Assembly (NCBI GenBank): GCA_940337035.1
Contig: CALNHX010005830.1
Span: 1-64,000 of the forward strand
Source of the DNA: Agriotes lineatus
Lineage: Eukaryota > Arthropoda > Insecta > Coleoptera > Elateridae
Length of the DNA stretch: 64,000 nt
Direction of reading: 5' to 3'
Part shown: one piece after another, positions 33,287-44,530 of the stretch
Numbering within the stretch: position 1 is the stretch's first letter
How the letters are laid out: each line of letters begins with the position of its first letter
Position numbers and translations under genes: made by a program
The notes under the pieces: model-generated
The model's database searches: none
What the model was told of the DNA's origin: nothing
Seen by the model: only the letters and a program-made list of their open reading frames with translations

Positions 33287-33355
33287 CTTACCATTGCCAT
33301 TACCGAGGAAATGTTTTCTAACTGTTTTTAAATCATACAATCCTTCCTTATTTTA

Positions 33356-35880
33356 GCTAAGCATATAGTAGAAGATAAGTCTACCAAAGCCTTCATGGTA
33401 GATAAGAAACTCAAGGTATGGCAGCAAATTGTAAAAGATTTTAACTGTTCAGCTGAAACGGGGACACGAACGCTGAAGCAGTTAAAAGTGCATTATGAAA
33501 ACTTAAAGCGGGGGATGAAAAAATCTGTGGCTGAGCAACATGTGAGATTAGAATTGAAATAACGTAAAATTGCAACAAATTTATTTGTGTTTACCTAATT
33601 TATATAGCATGAAAACTACGAAGCCAAATTAAACGAACAAGAGGCAAAACGAGCTGCAAATAACGATAAGGTAATATTTGAAAATGTTGGCACAGTTTTC
33701 TTCTAAGATAATAGACCTGTAGGTTTTTCATTCTTGAAAACTGAATTAATCACGATAAATACCTACCTCTATTGTTTCATGTTTTGGCATTTTATACATT
33801 TAACTTTTTTAATACTAGCTATATTCATTTTAAGAGAGAAATATTTAAAACGGGGGGAGGAAGTCCACACCTCGTTTTGAAACCAGATCAGGACATATTA
33901 TTAGCCACTATTCGGGAGCAAGTTGAGCCGTTGTAAAACGAATTTGATAGCGCAGCTTGTCAGGTCATTTTGTATTTTAATTAGCCACCTAGGCTTTAGG
34001 GCAGCGTGCCCGCATGCTAAACCCTTTTAGTTACTTATTTGGCTTCATCGCCTAATTCCATAATAATGATTTTGCACATATTTGGCCTCAAGCGCAGTAT
34101 TTTTCGTCATCCGGGGCACCCCTTTGTTGGTACTTTGACAATCGGGGGTTAACGCTCGCAGGATTTCCGAACCTTCTAGAATTTACGCTGTTGGTGTGAC
34201 TGCGAGGCCTCGCGCTGTCTTCGTTACCGGCACTTATTTGTTTTATTGGGCGCCTCGCCATTGGCTGTCTTTGTCACCGGCACTTATTTGTTTTATTGGG
34301 CGCCTCGCCATTGGCTGTCGAGAGTCACGTGGTAACGCCGTTTTGGCTCACGCCACGGCGGGGGTCGGAACGGTGCTTGCTTGGGCAGTTCTACTCAGGC
34401 GATTGAACAAGGGAGGTGTGTGTGTGTCGTTAACGGCGATCTTATTGCGCCAAGGCGTAGGTGTGATGGAGTTCCATGCCCGGTTCTACGTCGTCACGTA
34501 AGGGAGTGTTCCCTTTAGCTCGTTATGCGAGGATTCCGTTGAGGTAGGACATCACTTGGGCTAGTTTGGCCGTCGTAGCGGCGTTTGTTGAAGCGCCAGC
34601 CTCTGTCGCCATTTTGGGCGCATCCAGACCATTCACACGTCGGCCGTTTTAGCGGCGAATGAATTGCCACCGCACGCTGATCTCTTGGATCGTCATCAAT
34701 AAAATTAAGGTATTTGTAACCATTGAATTATACTAACTTCTCGTGCGCGAGCTGTGCGCTTAATCATGTGAATAACTGTGAAATCTTGTGCACCGTTAAA
34801 AACGTACCCTTCGCATCTTAAATCGTTGTCGCGAAGTGGCGTCGCTCGCTCATTTTTGATCTAATCACTTCCCTCACTTGGACTTTGCTGTGTTTGCCCA
34901 AATTATCATGTGAGCATTTTTTTTTATGAACAAACGTTCCCGTTGTGGGACTCATATGTCAAACTGCTTTTGATGTTGTACAGTTATGGGTGTTGTTTAG
35001 TAACCGTAGTGCGCCCATCAGCTGATGCTTATTTATAAGAGTTAACGCAATGTTTGCGGCACGCTTTGCTGCCCCAATGTAAGACTGGACCAATAGACGC
35101 TTATCTAAGTAAGAGACGCTTTATTCTTGGTCGCTTTGTGCATGTTCTGTTTCAGTGTGCGGCCATCATTGAGGAGATGAATCTACGGTGGAGCCATTGA
35201 GATCAGAGCGTGCAGGTAGGCTTGGTGGTGACGTTGCCGTGGCTGAAAAAGCCATCACGAAATCGTTGTGTGAGTTTATAATTCACGAGTACCCCTATCG
35301 ACGGAGTGTCTTGAATACTTCGCCCCCCGTCTAACCGCCCAGGCCCGGTTATCCGGGTTAAGACAGGCTTGGTGGCGCCTTCATTATTTTGACGTACCCT
35401 ATATATATGCCTCAACACGCTTGCCCAGAACGTATCGTGTGACTCACGCCCGACTCCCTGAGCGTTCCAGCCGTGGCCTTTAGCCTGTTTTTAGCAAATC
35501 TCAGGGCAAGTGTGCCAGTTTTCCAGGACTGATTCCGTGGTGCGATGCTCACCTTGGGTGGGTGTCGTAAAGTTGTTTTAATACCGTAACAAGCTGATTA
35601 TTTCAGTAATTTAATCAACAAACTAATATATTCTTAAATTAATTTTTATCTGTGATGACAATAGATGAAATTGAAATTATAAACGTTCCTGAACCTGGCC
35701 CCTCTAACATTCCATCTCCTGTATTGATCGCCAACGTGACCCAACTCCAATTCCAAATCCAAACGTCAGCTCACACCCAAGCTTCCAGATTGATCTGAAA
35801 TAAAAGAAAGAGACCTGCGACAGCTGACGATTTAAGAAAGCAGTACTACAGGGAAAAAATTAAAAATGAAAAAATTCAAA
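33356..35880 (+). pseudogene. Myb/SANT-like (Myb_DNA-bind_5 type) accessory protein of Harbinger 2
   Basis: Exon 33356-~33548: AKHIVEDKSTKAFMVDKK, then VWQQIVKDFNCSA and TRTLKQLKVHYENLKRGMK, a trihelix/SANT-like fold. Exon ~33607-33671: HENYEAKLNEQEAKRAANND. Exon ~33828 on: KREIFKTGGGSPHLVLKPDQ with the family's TGGG signature, then EPL, a TAA stop and NEFDSAA, so a nonsense mutation truncates it (stop near 33937). A C-terminal part resumes at 35658 (DEIEIINVPEPGPSNIPSP ... KRKRPATADDLRKQYY) after ~1.65 kb of GC-richer DNA. The first exon is missing. Dead copy. Confidence 0.7.
33990..35640. other. GC-richer island inside the Myb/SANT-like gene; possible solo LTR or intron insert
   Basis: Base composition is clearly GC-richer than its surroundings. 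It contains a 50 bp tandem duplication (unit starting CCGGCACTTATTTG at 34227 and 34277), an AATAAA near 34698 and a TATATATA near 35400. No coding sequence. A TATA box and a polyadenylation signal fit an LTR, but no TG...CA ends or duplication were pinned down. Confidence 0.4.
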
Positions 35881-36301
35881 CAATTTTATACTTATCTTAA
35901 AAAAAAATTAAAATTAGAAATAAATTACAAGATTAAAATAGTTATTGATTTATAGGATTTTTTTTCGTTAAGCCATTCATTTGATATTAACAAACGCTAG
36001 CAAAATTTTATTTTTTTAACGAAAATGAAATATGAGTAAACCCCAGCATTGACATTACTCCAAATACATCCTGTGAGTTTCTTTCTGAAATTAAGTACAT
36101 ATAAGCATCTGCGCACGTTTTATTAATATCACTCATATCTAAAATTTTGATTATAGTGAGCAGAAAGATTGCAAAATTATGTGTTAAACAGGGATATACA
36201 AAATGTCTCTAAATTTTAACAAAGGGAAAATCATACAGGCCCAGGTGACGTTTATTTATCTGGCAAAAACCGAGGCAATCAATGCGTTTCGCACTGCATA
36301 A

Positions 36302-37241
36302 TTTTCATTATTCTAATTGACCTCGTGGAAAATAGAATTATTAGCTTCTTCAGCATCTTCAATTTCGTCAAAATACTCTTCATTTTGTTCTTTACAGATA
36401 TTGTGCAACACCCCACAAGCCACAATCACCTTCAGAGTAGTGTTCAATTTCAGTCGTAAGCCATTTTTTAAGCAGGGAAATCTTCGCTTAAGAACTCCAA
36501 AAAATCTCTCTACTGTATTTCGAGTGATAATATGATGGATATCCACTATCGCCTAATAAGTAAATGTTACCATATCTACCCATACGAAACTCAACAGGAA
36601 GAGGAAACTCATTAAATATGGTGCTATCGTGCACTGATCCTGGCCACCGAGCAATAATATGCAGCAACTTTAAATCGCCATCACAAATTGCTTGGACGTT
36701 GGTGCTAAAGTATCCTTTTCTATTCCTATACAATTCTGCCGTGGGGCCACCAGGGGACTGAATACTCACGTGCGTACAATCAACGGCACCCACAACCCTT
36801 GGGAAACCAGAGATGTTAAAAAATCGATGTTTGATTGTCATCAGTTCTACAGCATCAGTTCTACAGCGCTATGCGGCATTTTTATGTGTCGACGAGAAAG
36901 TTGTGCAATCTGATGTGTTCGATTTGTGAATATGCATGTAGTCACCGATCAACTCAAGAAAGCCCCCTGTAGCGTAAAAGGGTAGTGCAATTAATATTTG
37001 GGAACGTGCATCCAGAGATTTGTTTCTATGAGTTCTTGGTTGAAGTTAAATGAACTAAATTCATCACCGTTATTTTGTTAAGCCGAAATCTTTTCTTAAA
37101 GTCCACATCATGAAGATCGAAGGGATTTTCTCGATTGCGTATGATCCGAATCCGTGGTGGCAATATTTGTGGTGGTTCTTGATGATCTTCATCAGTTGAC
37201 GAGGAAGATAAGTCAGATAGCATCCTGTGCTTGTATTTCAA
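36302..37241 (-). pseudogene. Harbinger transposase 2 (HARBI1-like), deleted and frameshifted
   Basis: 37026-37241 is the N-terminus (DLHDVDFKKRFRLNKITV). 36488-36841 carries VVGAVDCTHVSIQSP (first Asp), WPGSVHDSTIFN and YLLGDSGYPSYY (second Asp). 36313-36546 carries TRNTVERFFGVLKRRFPCL (Glu) and CGVLHNICKEQNEE. A deletion plus frameshift follows GDSGYP (usually a longer LMTP-like stretch separates it from the Glu motif), and the frame is also broken around 36840-37026. DDE_Tnp_4 family; non-functional. Confidence 0.83.
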
Positions 37242-37559
37242 TTATTTTTATTTAAATATTATATTATTAATTATTCAACCATTTACACGATAAAAAGACA
37301 GAAGAATAAAAACTAATTATGATTTAATTGCCCAAATGTCACTCATTAAGCAAATCCTCCATTAACAACAGTTTAACAATGTATTATTGTTTGTGCAACG
37401 CAAAATAGTCCTAATTGGCCGTTAATGATTAATTAGCGTTGACAGCTGTTAAAAATTTAATTAAAGATTAACAATCCGTTAACACTCCATTAATTATTGT
37501 CAAATTTTAATTATTTGTTAACAAATAATTAAAGGGCAATTAACTTTTGTGCAACCGGG

Positions 37560-38790
37560 CAATGTCACAAAAGGAATATCAACTTGTGCATCATGATTGT
37601 TGTTTGAGGCAATCTGTGTTAGTTTGTTATCAGTGTATACACTCGAGAAGTGTTCAGCAAAAAGATTCGTAATACTTTCACCATTGTCAGCTGATTTATC
37701 ATTAAAATACTTGTTTGCTGGATAACCATATTCTTTTTTCAATGAATTATTAACTTTAGCGATGCATTGATTGTAACAGTTTTTGGCTAGATTTTTACAT
37801 TGTCTCCTTAAATTAGAAAACTTATTATTGTCAGCAGCAGATCGAGACCGTTTATAATCAGCATGAGCAATCTTTTTTTGAAATGTTAAACGTTTATGAT
37901 CTGGGGAAAACCATTTTGGACAATTGGAAGCTTTATATTTCCTAAGTGGCACCAAATTACGTATAGCATTATCTACAGTTTGATAAAAAACCTCAACCGA
38001 TTTATTCACATCTGAATCGTCGAAAACGTTCTCCCAGATTATAGAAGCAAAATAATGATTAAGGCTAGTGTAATCAGCATTTTTGAAGTAAAACAAAGTT
38101 TCATCAAATTTCATTACATTAGGCTGCATATTTAAGCCCAATTCTGTTAAGAGAGCAATGTGGTGAAAGTTATTAGCTAATAATAAATTTGACGCAACCT
38201 CGACAGTTAAAGATACATAGTTGGAAGAAAATATCAGATCTAATAATCTACCATGATCGTTAGGAAGGTGATTCACTTGTTTAAGGTTAAGGTAGGAGAA
38301 ACTTTCACTTAAAATTGTTGCTGGGTAAGCTACAGGACACTGAACTGTAAGTCCATATTCATCTGAGTATTCCCATGAAGCTAGTGGTAGATTGTAGTCA
38401 CCGAATATGTGAATATTAGCAGATGGAAACTTTTCCATAATATGCTCTACTGATATGCAGTGTTCCATATATGTATCATTACTAGAACCTGGGGGCATAT
38501 AGGTAGCACCAAATATTATATGAAACCTATTAATTTTTACAAATGTGAAGATATGTTCAAGGGTTTCACTAGAGTCGAGTATGCGGCTAGCAATTAGTAC
38601 ACTTGTCTGAAAACGTTGTAATTATAAAAACCAAGCTCTGAATTGTGGATATCTTCGGTAAGCCACGTTTCCACCAAAATAATGATATCGTAGTTATTTA
38701 TTGCAGTTACCACTGCTAACTCGTTAAGCTTAGTTTTTAATCCGCCTACATTTTGGTAATAGATACTAAGTTTGGGGTTCGGAAAATTTT
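37560..38790 (-). pseudogene. LINE2 ORF2, endonuclease and linker
   Basis: Starts YYQNVGGLKTKLNEL, YDIIILVETWLTED (catalytic Glu) near 38770-38640; a frame break near 38590; then TYMPPGSSNDTYMEH, IFGDYNLPLASW (Asp-Asn), LLDLIFSSN and FHHIALLTEL, then the linker CPKWFSPDHKRLTFQKK to NLFAEHFSSVYT. It is cut by Harbinger 2 after DIPFVTLPG. No RT motif remains. AP-type endonuclease of a Jockey-like LINE. Confidence 0.82.
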
Positions 38791-39086
38791 TGGGACATCT
38801 TAATAGTGGGTTGTGTGGAGTATCTACTACTTTTTTGATTGATTGATAACTTGAATAATCTTAGGAATGCCCTGTACATATTTAATGGTTATGTTTTGCT
38901 CACCATTGGGCGCGTTCAGCCGGGACAGCGCTGTCTCAGCGGTCGCTTTTTGCTGAGTTACAGCAGCTGCGAACGGCTGAACGACCTTGGTTAGCGAACG
39001 CTATGTTTACAAACAGAAACGTCAGTTGTGTTGTGATTAGGTATTGTTTTGTGGTTATGTTTGGGTAGTGACGTATTTTTAAAAAT

Positions 39087-40271
39087 ATGGAGCAAATCCT
39101 ACTGGAAATTTTGCAAGACGATATAATGGAAATCAATCCATTAATCCACGTACTTCCGTTGGCAGAAAATAATGTTTTGAGGTTGCTTAATTTGGATGTA
39201 GAAGAGAATGAGGCTGTGCATAATACCAATTACTTCGAGGAAGTGATACCAAGATATTCACCACAGGACTTTTATGAACATTTTAGAATGCCCAGAAACG
39301 TTGTGGAGGTATATATCTATTAATAATATTATAGTGTACAGTAGTTAGATTACTATTACAGTTTAGAACAATTTTGTTGACTTGAAAAAATACAATAAGT
39401 ACAACTAGTAGAACTGTACCATATAAAATGCAGGTATTGAGGTACATATACAAGTTTTACATTTATTTGTCTATTTCAGATGCTTACAGTGGATATAGGC
39501 AATAGACTAGCCGTTGAAGGTAGAACGGATTTGGAAAAAAAATACTTTTTACGATATGGATGTTAGCCAAACCGGAATCCTATTTGGCATGCTGCGATAG
39601 CTCTGGAATGTCAAAAGGCACTGGCCATCTAATTTTTTACCAAATTTGTACTATTCTATGCCAAATAATGGCACAAGAAGTAAGATGACCTACTAATGAG
39701 TGACCTACTAATGAGCAGACGATAGTGCCAGCTAACGCATTCCAAGAAAAAAACAGGCTTTCCTGGAATTGTAGGAGCTATAGATGGATGTCACATTCCT
39801 ATAAAAGCCCCAGCTCATAATGCTATTGATTACTATAACAGAAAGCAGTTTCATTCTGTTATTTTGCAAGGGGTATGCGATCATAGACAAATATTTATAA
39901 ATATATTTATTGGTATGCCAGGACGTGTACACGATGCTAGAGCATTTAGAATGAGTCCACTCTACGACAGAATAACGAGCGACAATGGACCCTTAATACA
40001 TGAAAATTTTCATATTCTTGGTGACAGTGCGTACCCCTTAATGAAAAATGTAATGGTACCATTCAGAGATACAGGTCATTTGATACCTATGCAAACAAAA
40101 TTTAACACTATTCTAAGTGCAGCACGTAGCAAAATTGAGCAAGCATTTGGACGACTAAAAGGGAAATTTCGAAGGCTGAAGTACCTAGATGCAAATGTTG
40201 AAAATGTTGCAACAGTTGTTACTGCAACTTGTGTTCCGCACAATTATATTATTCGCAGGGAAGGGTTGTAA
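39087..40271 (+). pseudogene. Harbinger transposase 3 (HARBI1-like), frameshifted
   Basis: ATG at 39087 (MEQILLEILQDDIMEINPL). Exon 1 ends at 39308 before GTATAT; the acceptor is at 39479, with LTVDIGNRLAVEGRTDL following. A frameshift near 39540 precedes FTIWMLAKPESYLACC, and a duplicated GACCTACTAATGAG near 39690-39715 breaks the frame again. The DDE part from ~39760 is open: GFPGIVGAIDGCHIPIKAP (first Asp), GMPGRVHDARAFRMS, ILGDSAYPL (second Asp), SKIEQAFGRLKGKFRRL (Glu). Non-functional copy, with all DDE residues still present. Confidence 0.87.
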
Positions 40272-40838
40272 AATTTTGATTTAAATGTGGAAGAAAATAA
40301 TGAGAATGAAGATAGACCTCATGAAGAATTTATCGATGTCAATAGAAATATTGGTGTTCAAAAATGAAACCAAATAATGGAGCAAATTTATTAATAATGT
40401 AAACTGTTTCGATGCATGATAAATGTTTATAATGCCTTAGATGATTAAAGTAGATATACTTTAATATATGTTGTTTTGTTATTATTAGTTTAATGTAAGT
40501 TATTTTGTAAGTATTAGTTTAATATAATTTGTTTTGTAATTATTATAGTTTGACATAAGTGTATAAGATCTAGGTGTAATAATAAAAAACCTTGTTTTAT
40601 GTATATATGTGTATAGGGTGTAAAAATGCTTTACGCACCATAGGGTTTTCAATGGTAATTTCTGTATATGAACATATTTGCTTCCCTAATTATTTTAAAG
40701 CAATCTTGTACATAGGTTTTTTGTAGAGAAAGAAATATTAGTGTAATTTTGGATATCACCAGCATGGCCGAGCCAAAATGGAAAATGAAGGCATAAAAAA
40801 TGCAGAATTTCTGTCTCTACAAAACCTTATGTAGCCTA
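40272..40838. other. Non-coding part of Harbinger 3 with a foldback element
   Basis: A 31 bp stretch (40667-40697) is the perfect reverse complement of 43809-43839, on the far side of the pogo insertion. An inner pair (40713-40733 and 40813-40833) also folds back. Together these look like a small palindromic MITE into which the pogo element jumped. No coding sequence. Confidence 0.6.
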
Positions 40839-43808
40839 CACGATTACCGTCAACCGGGGTGGCATTGATAACTTTTTTCAGGAAAACAATCGTATTTGCA
40901 TAAACTATTATTCAAATTTTAAATAAATTACATACTATTGAAGAATTAAGTATTCCGAACCACTCAGACCAGAGAAAACATAATAGCATATAACATTTTC
41001 TAGAAAAACATTATAAAGTGCTTATCAAAGTTAACCGTAGTTGGGGTGACTTTGATAACCACTTTGGAATTGGCATGAAAATGCAGTACAAGATCAGTGT
41101 ATGTGATCAATGTCACCCCAAACCTAATCTGATATTGATAAATTTTTATAAAGTTTCCCACTTTGGGGCGACATTGATAGTCTCATTACAAGTGCAGGAT
41201 TATCAATGTCACCTCAGTTCGTAACTGGTACTATGGAGAAAAAGTTAAAACAGTTTTAATAGATTATATTTCCAACAAAAGTACATTGTATCAATATGCT
41301 GACATAAAACAACATGACATTAACAGTATAGAAAATAGTAAATAACTTGCAATAACAATACATTATTTAAAACTATGACAGAAAATAAAGTAAATTCTTT
41401 ATAAAAATACAAAACAATAAATCTTCTAATTAGCAAAACAAAACGTATTTTATGCTTTAGATATGAAAATCAACTAATACATTTAACAAAAAATAAATTC
41501 ATTGTAGCAACCGTTAACAAGTTACTGTTCAAACACGTCAACACGCTTGGATAATATATATTTTAGGCGTTCTCCAAATTGTTTAACGTCTGGCTGGGGC
41601 AAAACTGCAATTATGTCATTAAAAGAAACTTCAAAGATATCGTCTTCAACCACTTTAAAACTTTTCTTTGTCTACTGAAATAAGTCCCATTACCCTACAA
41701 TCTCCATTTTCCATTTTTTATTGGACAATGCAAGCATACCTGTATGCCATAGAATTTCTTTTTCCAGACTTTACTTTTACCAGATGGAAACTCCCCTGAT
41801 TTAACTCACTTTCCGACACATTTAAATAATCTACTTCACCTTCCCTGTGATCCTCATCATTAGGCACTGGATCATCTTCACTTTCCAACAATGGTTCATA
41901 ATTTTCATTATCACTGCTTTCGCTTGTAGGATTTCGTACTGCATTCACGCTCTGTCCAGGTATAACTGTCAAACGTTTCTTTTTCTTTGGTGGCCCACGT
42001 TGTGGAAGATTTCCATATCTTTTCTCTTCCAAATAATCAACAAGAACATCATTCACCTCCTCTTCGACATCTTTATTTCTTTCTTCTGGTAGTTTTGAAA
42101 TAACTCTGATAGGATTAAAAGGAGAGATTCCACAGGCTTCGAATCCGCTTATAAGATCTGTTTTTATGGCACCATTAGAATTCTCTTTTACGTTTTTCTT
42201 TTGACACTGATCCATTTTTAGTAATGCTTCATTAAGTAAGCTGGGAAACACTTATTTTCTCACTGAAGCACTTTTTGGATTTTCCACATTTTCCATGTTT
42301 GGTGAATGGACCTCCAAGCCGTCTTAAGTGGCCGAACAAAACATACATCGAGAGGCTGGGTCAGGTGTGTCGAATTCGGCGGCAAACATATGAACGAGAT
42401 GTTATTCAGTTCACACAATTCTAGAACTTCCTCAGTAAAGTGGGAGGAAAGGTTATCCCCGATTAGAACTTTCCTTCCATCCAACAACATGGCATGAGGC
42501 AAGAATGTTGATCTAAACCAATCGGTAAAGACTGTGGAATCCATCCATCCACTTTTGCTTCTGTTGTAACGAGACCCCCCAGAGCAGCACCTTTCAGCAC
42601 AACACGGAGACCCCTTCGGTCCATTCTCAGTCCACCTATCCCATATATTTTCTGATTTATATATTACATATGGCGGAAGTAGTGTGCCTGAACCAGACCC
42701 ACAAAACATAACTGACGTGGCAGATTTACTAAAATTTATTATTCTTTCCGGATACTTGATCCCTCTTCTATATACGTATTTATTCCTGCCGGGGTCGTCA
42801 GACAGATTAGTCTCGTCATAGTTGTAAATGTGAGACGCAGGCATATTTTGTAGAGCTTGTTCCAGGTTTGTAAAATATTCCTCAAGAATAGGTTTCGTTA
42901 TTTCAGACCGTGAGCGTTTAATATTGGCTGCCATACGTTGCGTTACCATTTCCGGATGTCTTTTCAACATGCTGTTTACCCATTCTGAACTTGGTAGATT
43001 GTCCTTAAACTTTAATTCGGGTCTTCCACGTCTAGCGACAAAATTTCTTGTAATTTGCTGGATATCAAATATATTTAAAGGGAATCCCCAATCGCTACAC
43101 ACCACAACTCTTCTTAAAATAGCTTTTTCTTCAGCCGACGTTAACACTGTCTGTCCACCTACTTTCTTAATGTGCAATCCCTTGTACTTATTGTACACAG
43201 TCCCATATGCTACATGATAGGTTTTTGCTGCTTTATTTATAGACCACCCATAATCTACGACTTTTTCCAAAGCTTTTTCAATGTTCTCTGGATCAGAATC
43301 ATTGTATTTTCTGCTTCCCGCTTTTCTTGTATATTCTCTTGGCATGTTTATGCTACAAATGAAAGCTATTTTAGTTTGAAGTAATAACTATCAAAGCCAC
43401 CCCAAAAGTTAATCAAAGTCACCCCACTGAGTAAACTACTGAATCAGAAATTAACGGCAACGTTTTACGCGCCAAAACCAACAGAGAGGTTATGCTAAAA
43501 CTACCAGTAATCTAGGTATACTTACAGATTTGCTGTTATGGCAGGTTAAAAAGTTTCAGGTGCACTTTTTCAGACCACAAAAACAGCCATATAATGAGAA
43601 AACCTTATTAGTTGGGTGAAAACGACGCACGATCACCGCTTGCTAACTCTGACAACAGACCGAGCACCTACAACAATCTAACGAACGGAAGACGATGGCG
43701 GCCATCTTTGCAGATATTACACGCGCGAAATTCAAACAATAATTTAAATATATTGCGTTTTATCAAAGTCACCCCCTAATATCAAACTCACCCCGTTTGA
43801 CGGTACTG
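40839..43808 (-). mobile_element. Pogo element 1 with subterminal GGGGTGAC-type repeats
   Basis: Ends CACGATTACCGTCAACCGGG and the complement of CAGTACCGTCAAACGGGG, with TA at 40837-40838 and 43809-43810. About nine copies of GGGGTGACNTTGATA-like sequence lie in both orientations within the first ~390 bp and the last ~430 bp. It encodes a pogo/jerky-type transposase on the minus strand. Confidence 0.9.
41718..43345 (-). pseudogene. Pogo/jerky-type transposase, single frameshift
   Basis: ATG at 43345. N-terminal psq-type HTH (VDYGWSINKAAKTYHVAYG), then a CENPB-type HTH (FKDNLPSSEWVNSMLKRHPE), then the DDE domain: IYNYDETNLSDDPG, VLIGDNLSSHF and PPNSTHLTQPLDVCFVRPLK, with 35 residues between the second and third Asp. 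The segment before SGWMDSTVF has an unusual Cys-rich stretch, SPCCAERCCSGG. A one-base shift near 42255 separates WRSIHQTWK from FPSLLNEALLKM; the acidic C-terminal tail then runs to 41718. The break is recent. Confidence 0.88.
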
Positions 43809-43840
43809 TAAAATAATTAGGGAAGCAAATATGTTCATAT

Positions 43841-44530
43841 TTGACACGTTGCCTTGAAGAAAAATTGATTTGAACGAACTGTATAAAAAATTCTCGCCCT
43901 AATGATGAATTCTCGCCCTAATGATGAAGTTTGTACTTGCCAATTTTGCTAGGCGACGTTTTCGTAAAGATACCAATTTTACCTATAAAAATGGGGTCTT
44001 ATGATTTTACTGTTGAATAAAATTAATTTTCTTCATTGTAATAAGATGCGATCAGAAAAATATTGTAACTAACTCGTGTGTTAGTCGGCAATTAATAATC
44101 TCAACAATTAACACGCTCGCATGTTTAAATATCTTGATTATTAATCCAATCGCTTTCATTAACACAATAGTTAAATAACCATACATTGATTATTCAAACA
44201 AAATTACCTTAGTTGTTTTTTTTAATGATTTTGCTGTTAAATGTTTGACCATATTTACACTTAATACTATAAAAACATGCTCCAGTTTTCATAAAAATAT
44301 ATTTTAAAAACTTAATATTTACATTATTTACATATATATACAGCGTATGTAGGATGGGTTTAGTAAAATCACGGAAACAAACGGTGCACGTCATCAATCA
44401 GTAACTTTAAATTAATATTTAAATATTTCATGACGTGCACCGTTTGTTTCAGTGATTTTACTACATACATTTTTTTTAAGTTGTTACATTTTTTGTTCTG
44501 TAACATTTTTTAGTAACACTACCTAGTCTT
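43841..44530. other. Non-coding Harbinger 3 interior with a hairpin MITE
   Basis: A 20 bp tandem duplication (TTCTCGCCCTAATGATGAAT type) lies near 43890-43928. A ~124 bp foldback lies at 44344-44467. Nothing coding. Confidence 0.55.
44344..44467. mobile_element. Short foldback MITE
   Basis: GTATGTAG...GGTGCACGTCA (44344-44392) pairs with TGACGTGCACC...CTACATAC (44430-44467), about 38 paired bases with one small bulge and a ~37 nt AT-rich loop. No ORF. Confidence 0.65.

Larger units (their letters stand above)
20104..33340 (-). mobile_element. Jockey/CR1-like LINE (LINE1), disrupted by several nested insertions
   Basis: One minus-strand non-LTR retrotransposon can be followed in pieces: ORF1 at 33197-33286, 30268-30380, 26633-26808 and 23010-23449; ORF2 endonuclease at 22531-22979 and 21435-22051; RT end at 20282-20876. 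Where an insertion is cut out at its target duplication the reading frame continues. Interruptions: a hAT at 30381-33196, a Harbinger at 26806-30267, a hAT at 23458-26624, a MITE at 22052-22530 and unclassified DNA at 20877-21434. Most of the RT domain is missing at the last of these. The 3' UTR runs to about 20104. Confidence 0.8.
33356..37559. mobile_element. PIF/Harbinger element 2 (Myb/SANT-like plus DDE genes), left end missing
   Basis: The right end at ~37559 carries TTGTGCAACCGGGC following subterminal GTTAA/TTAAC repeats (37380-37545). Plus-strand Myb/SANT-like exons and a convergent minus-strand DDE transposase give the usual Harbinger pair. No matching left end is present; the element starts at a splice acceptor directly beside the 5' end of LINE1, which suggests LINE1 inserted into its first intron. 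It interrupts ORF2 of LINE2 at 37559/37560. Confidence 0.7.

Noticed and set aside
34196..34501. 101-codon open frame
   Set aside because: Produced by the 50 bp tandem duplication in a GC-richer patch; translated repeat with no recognisable domain.
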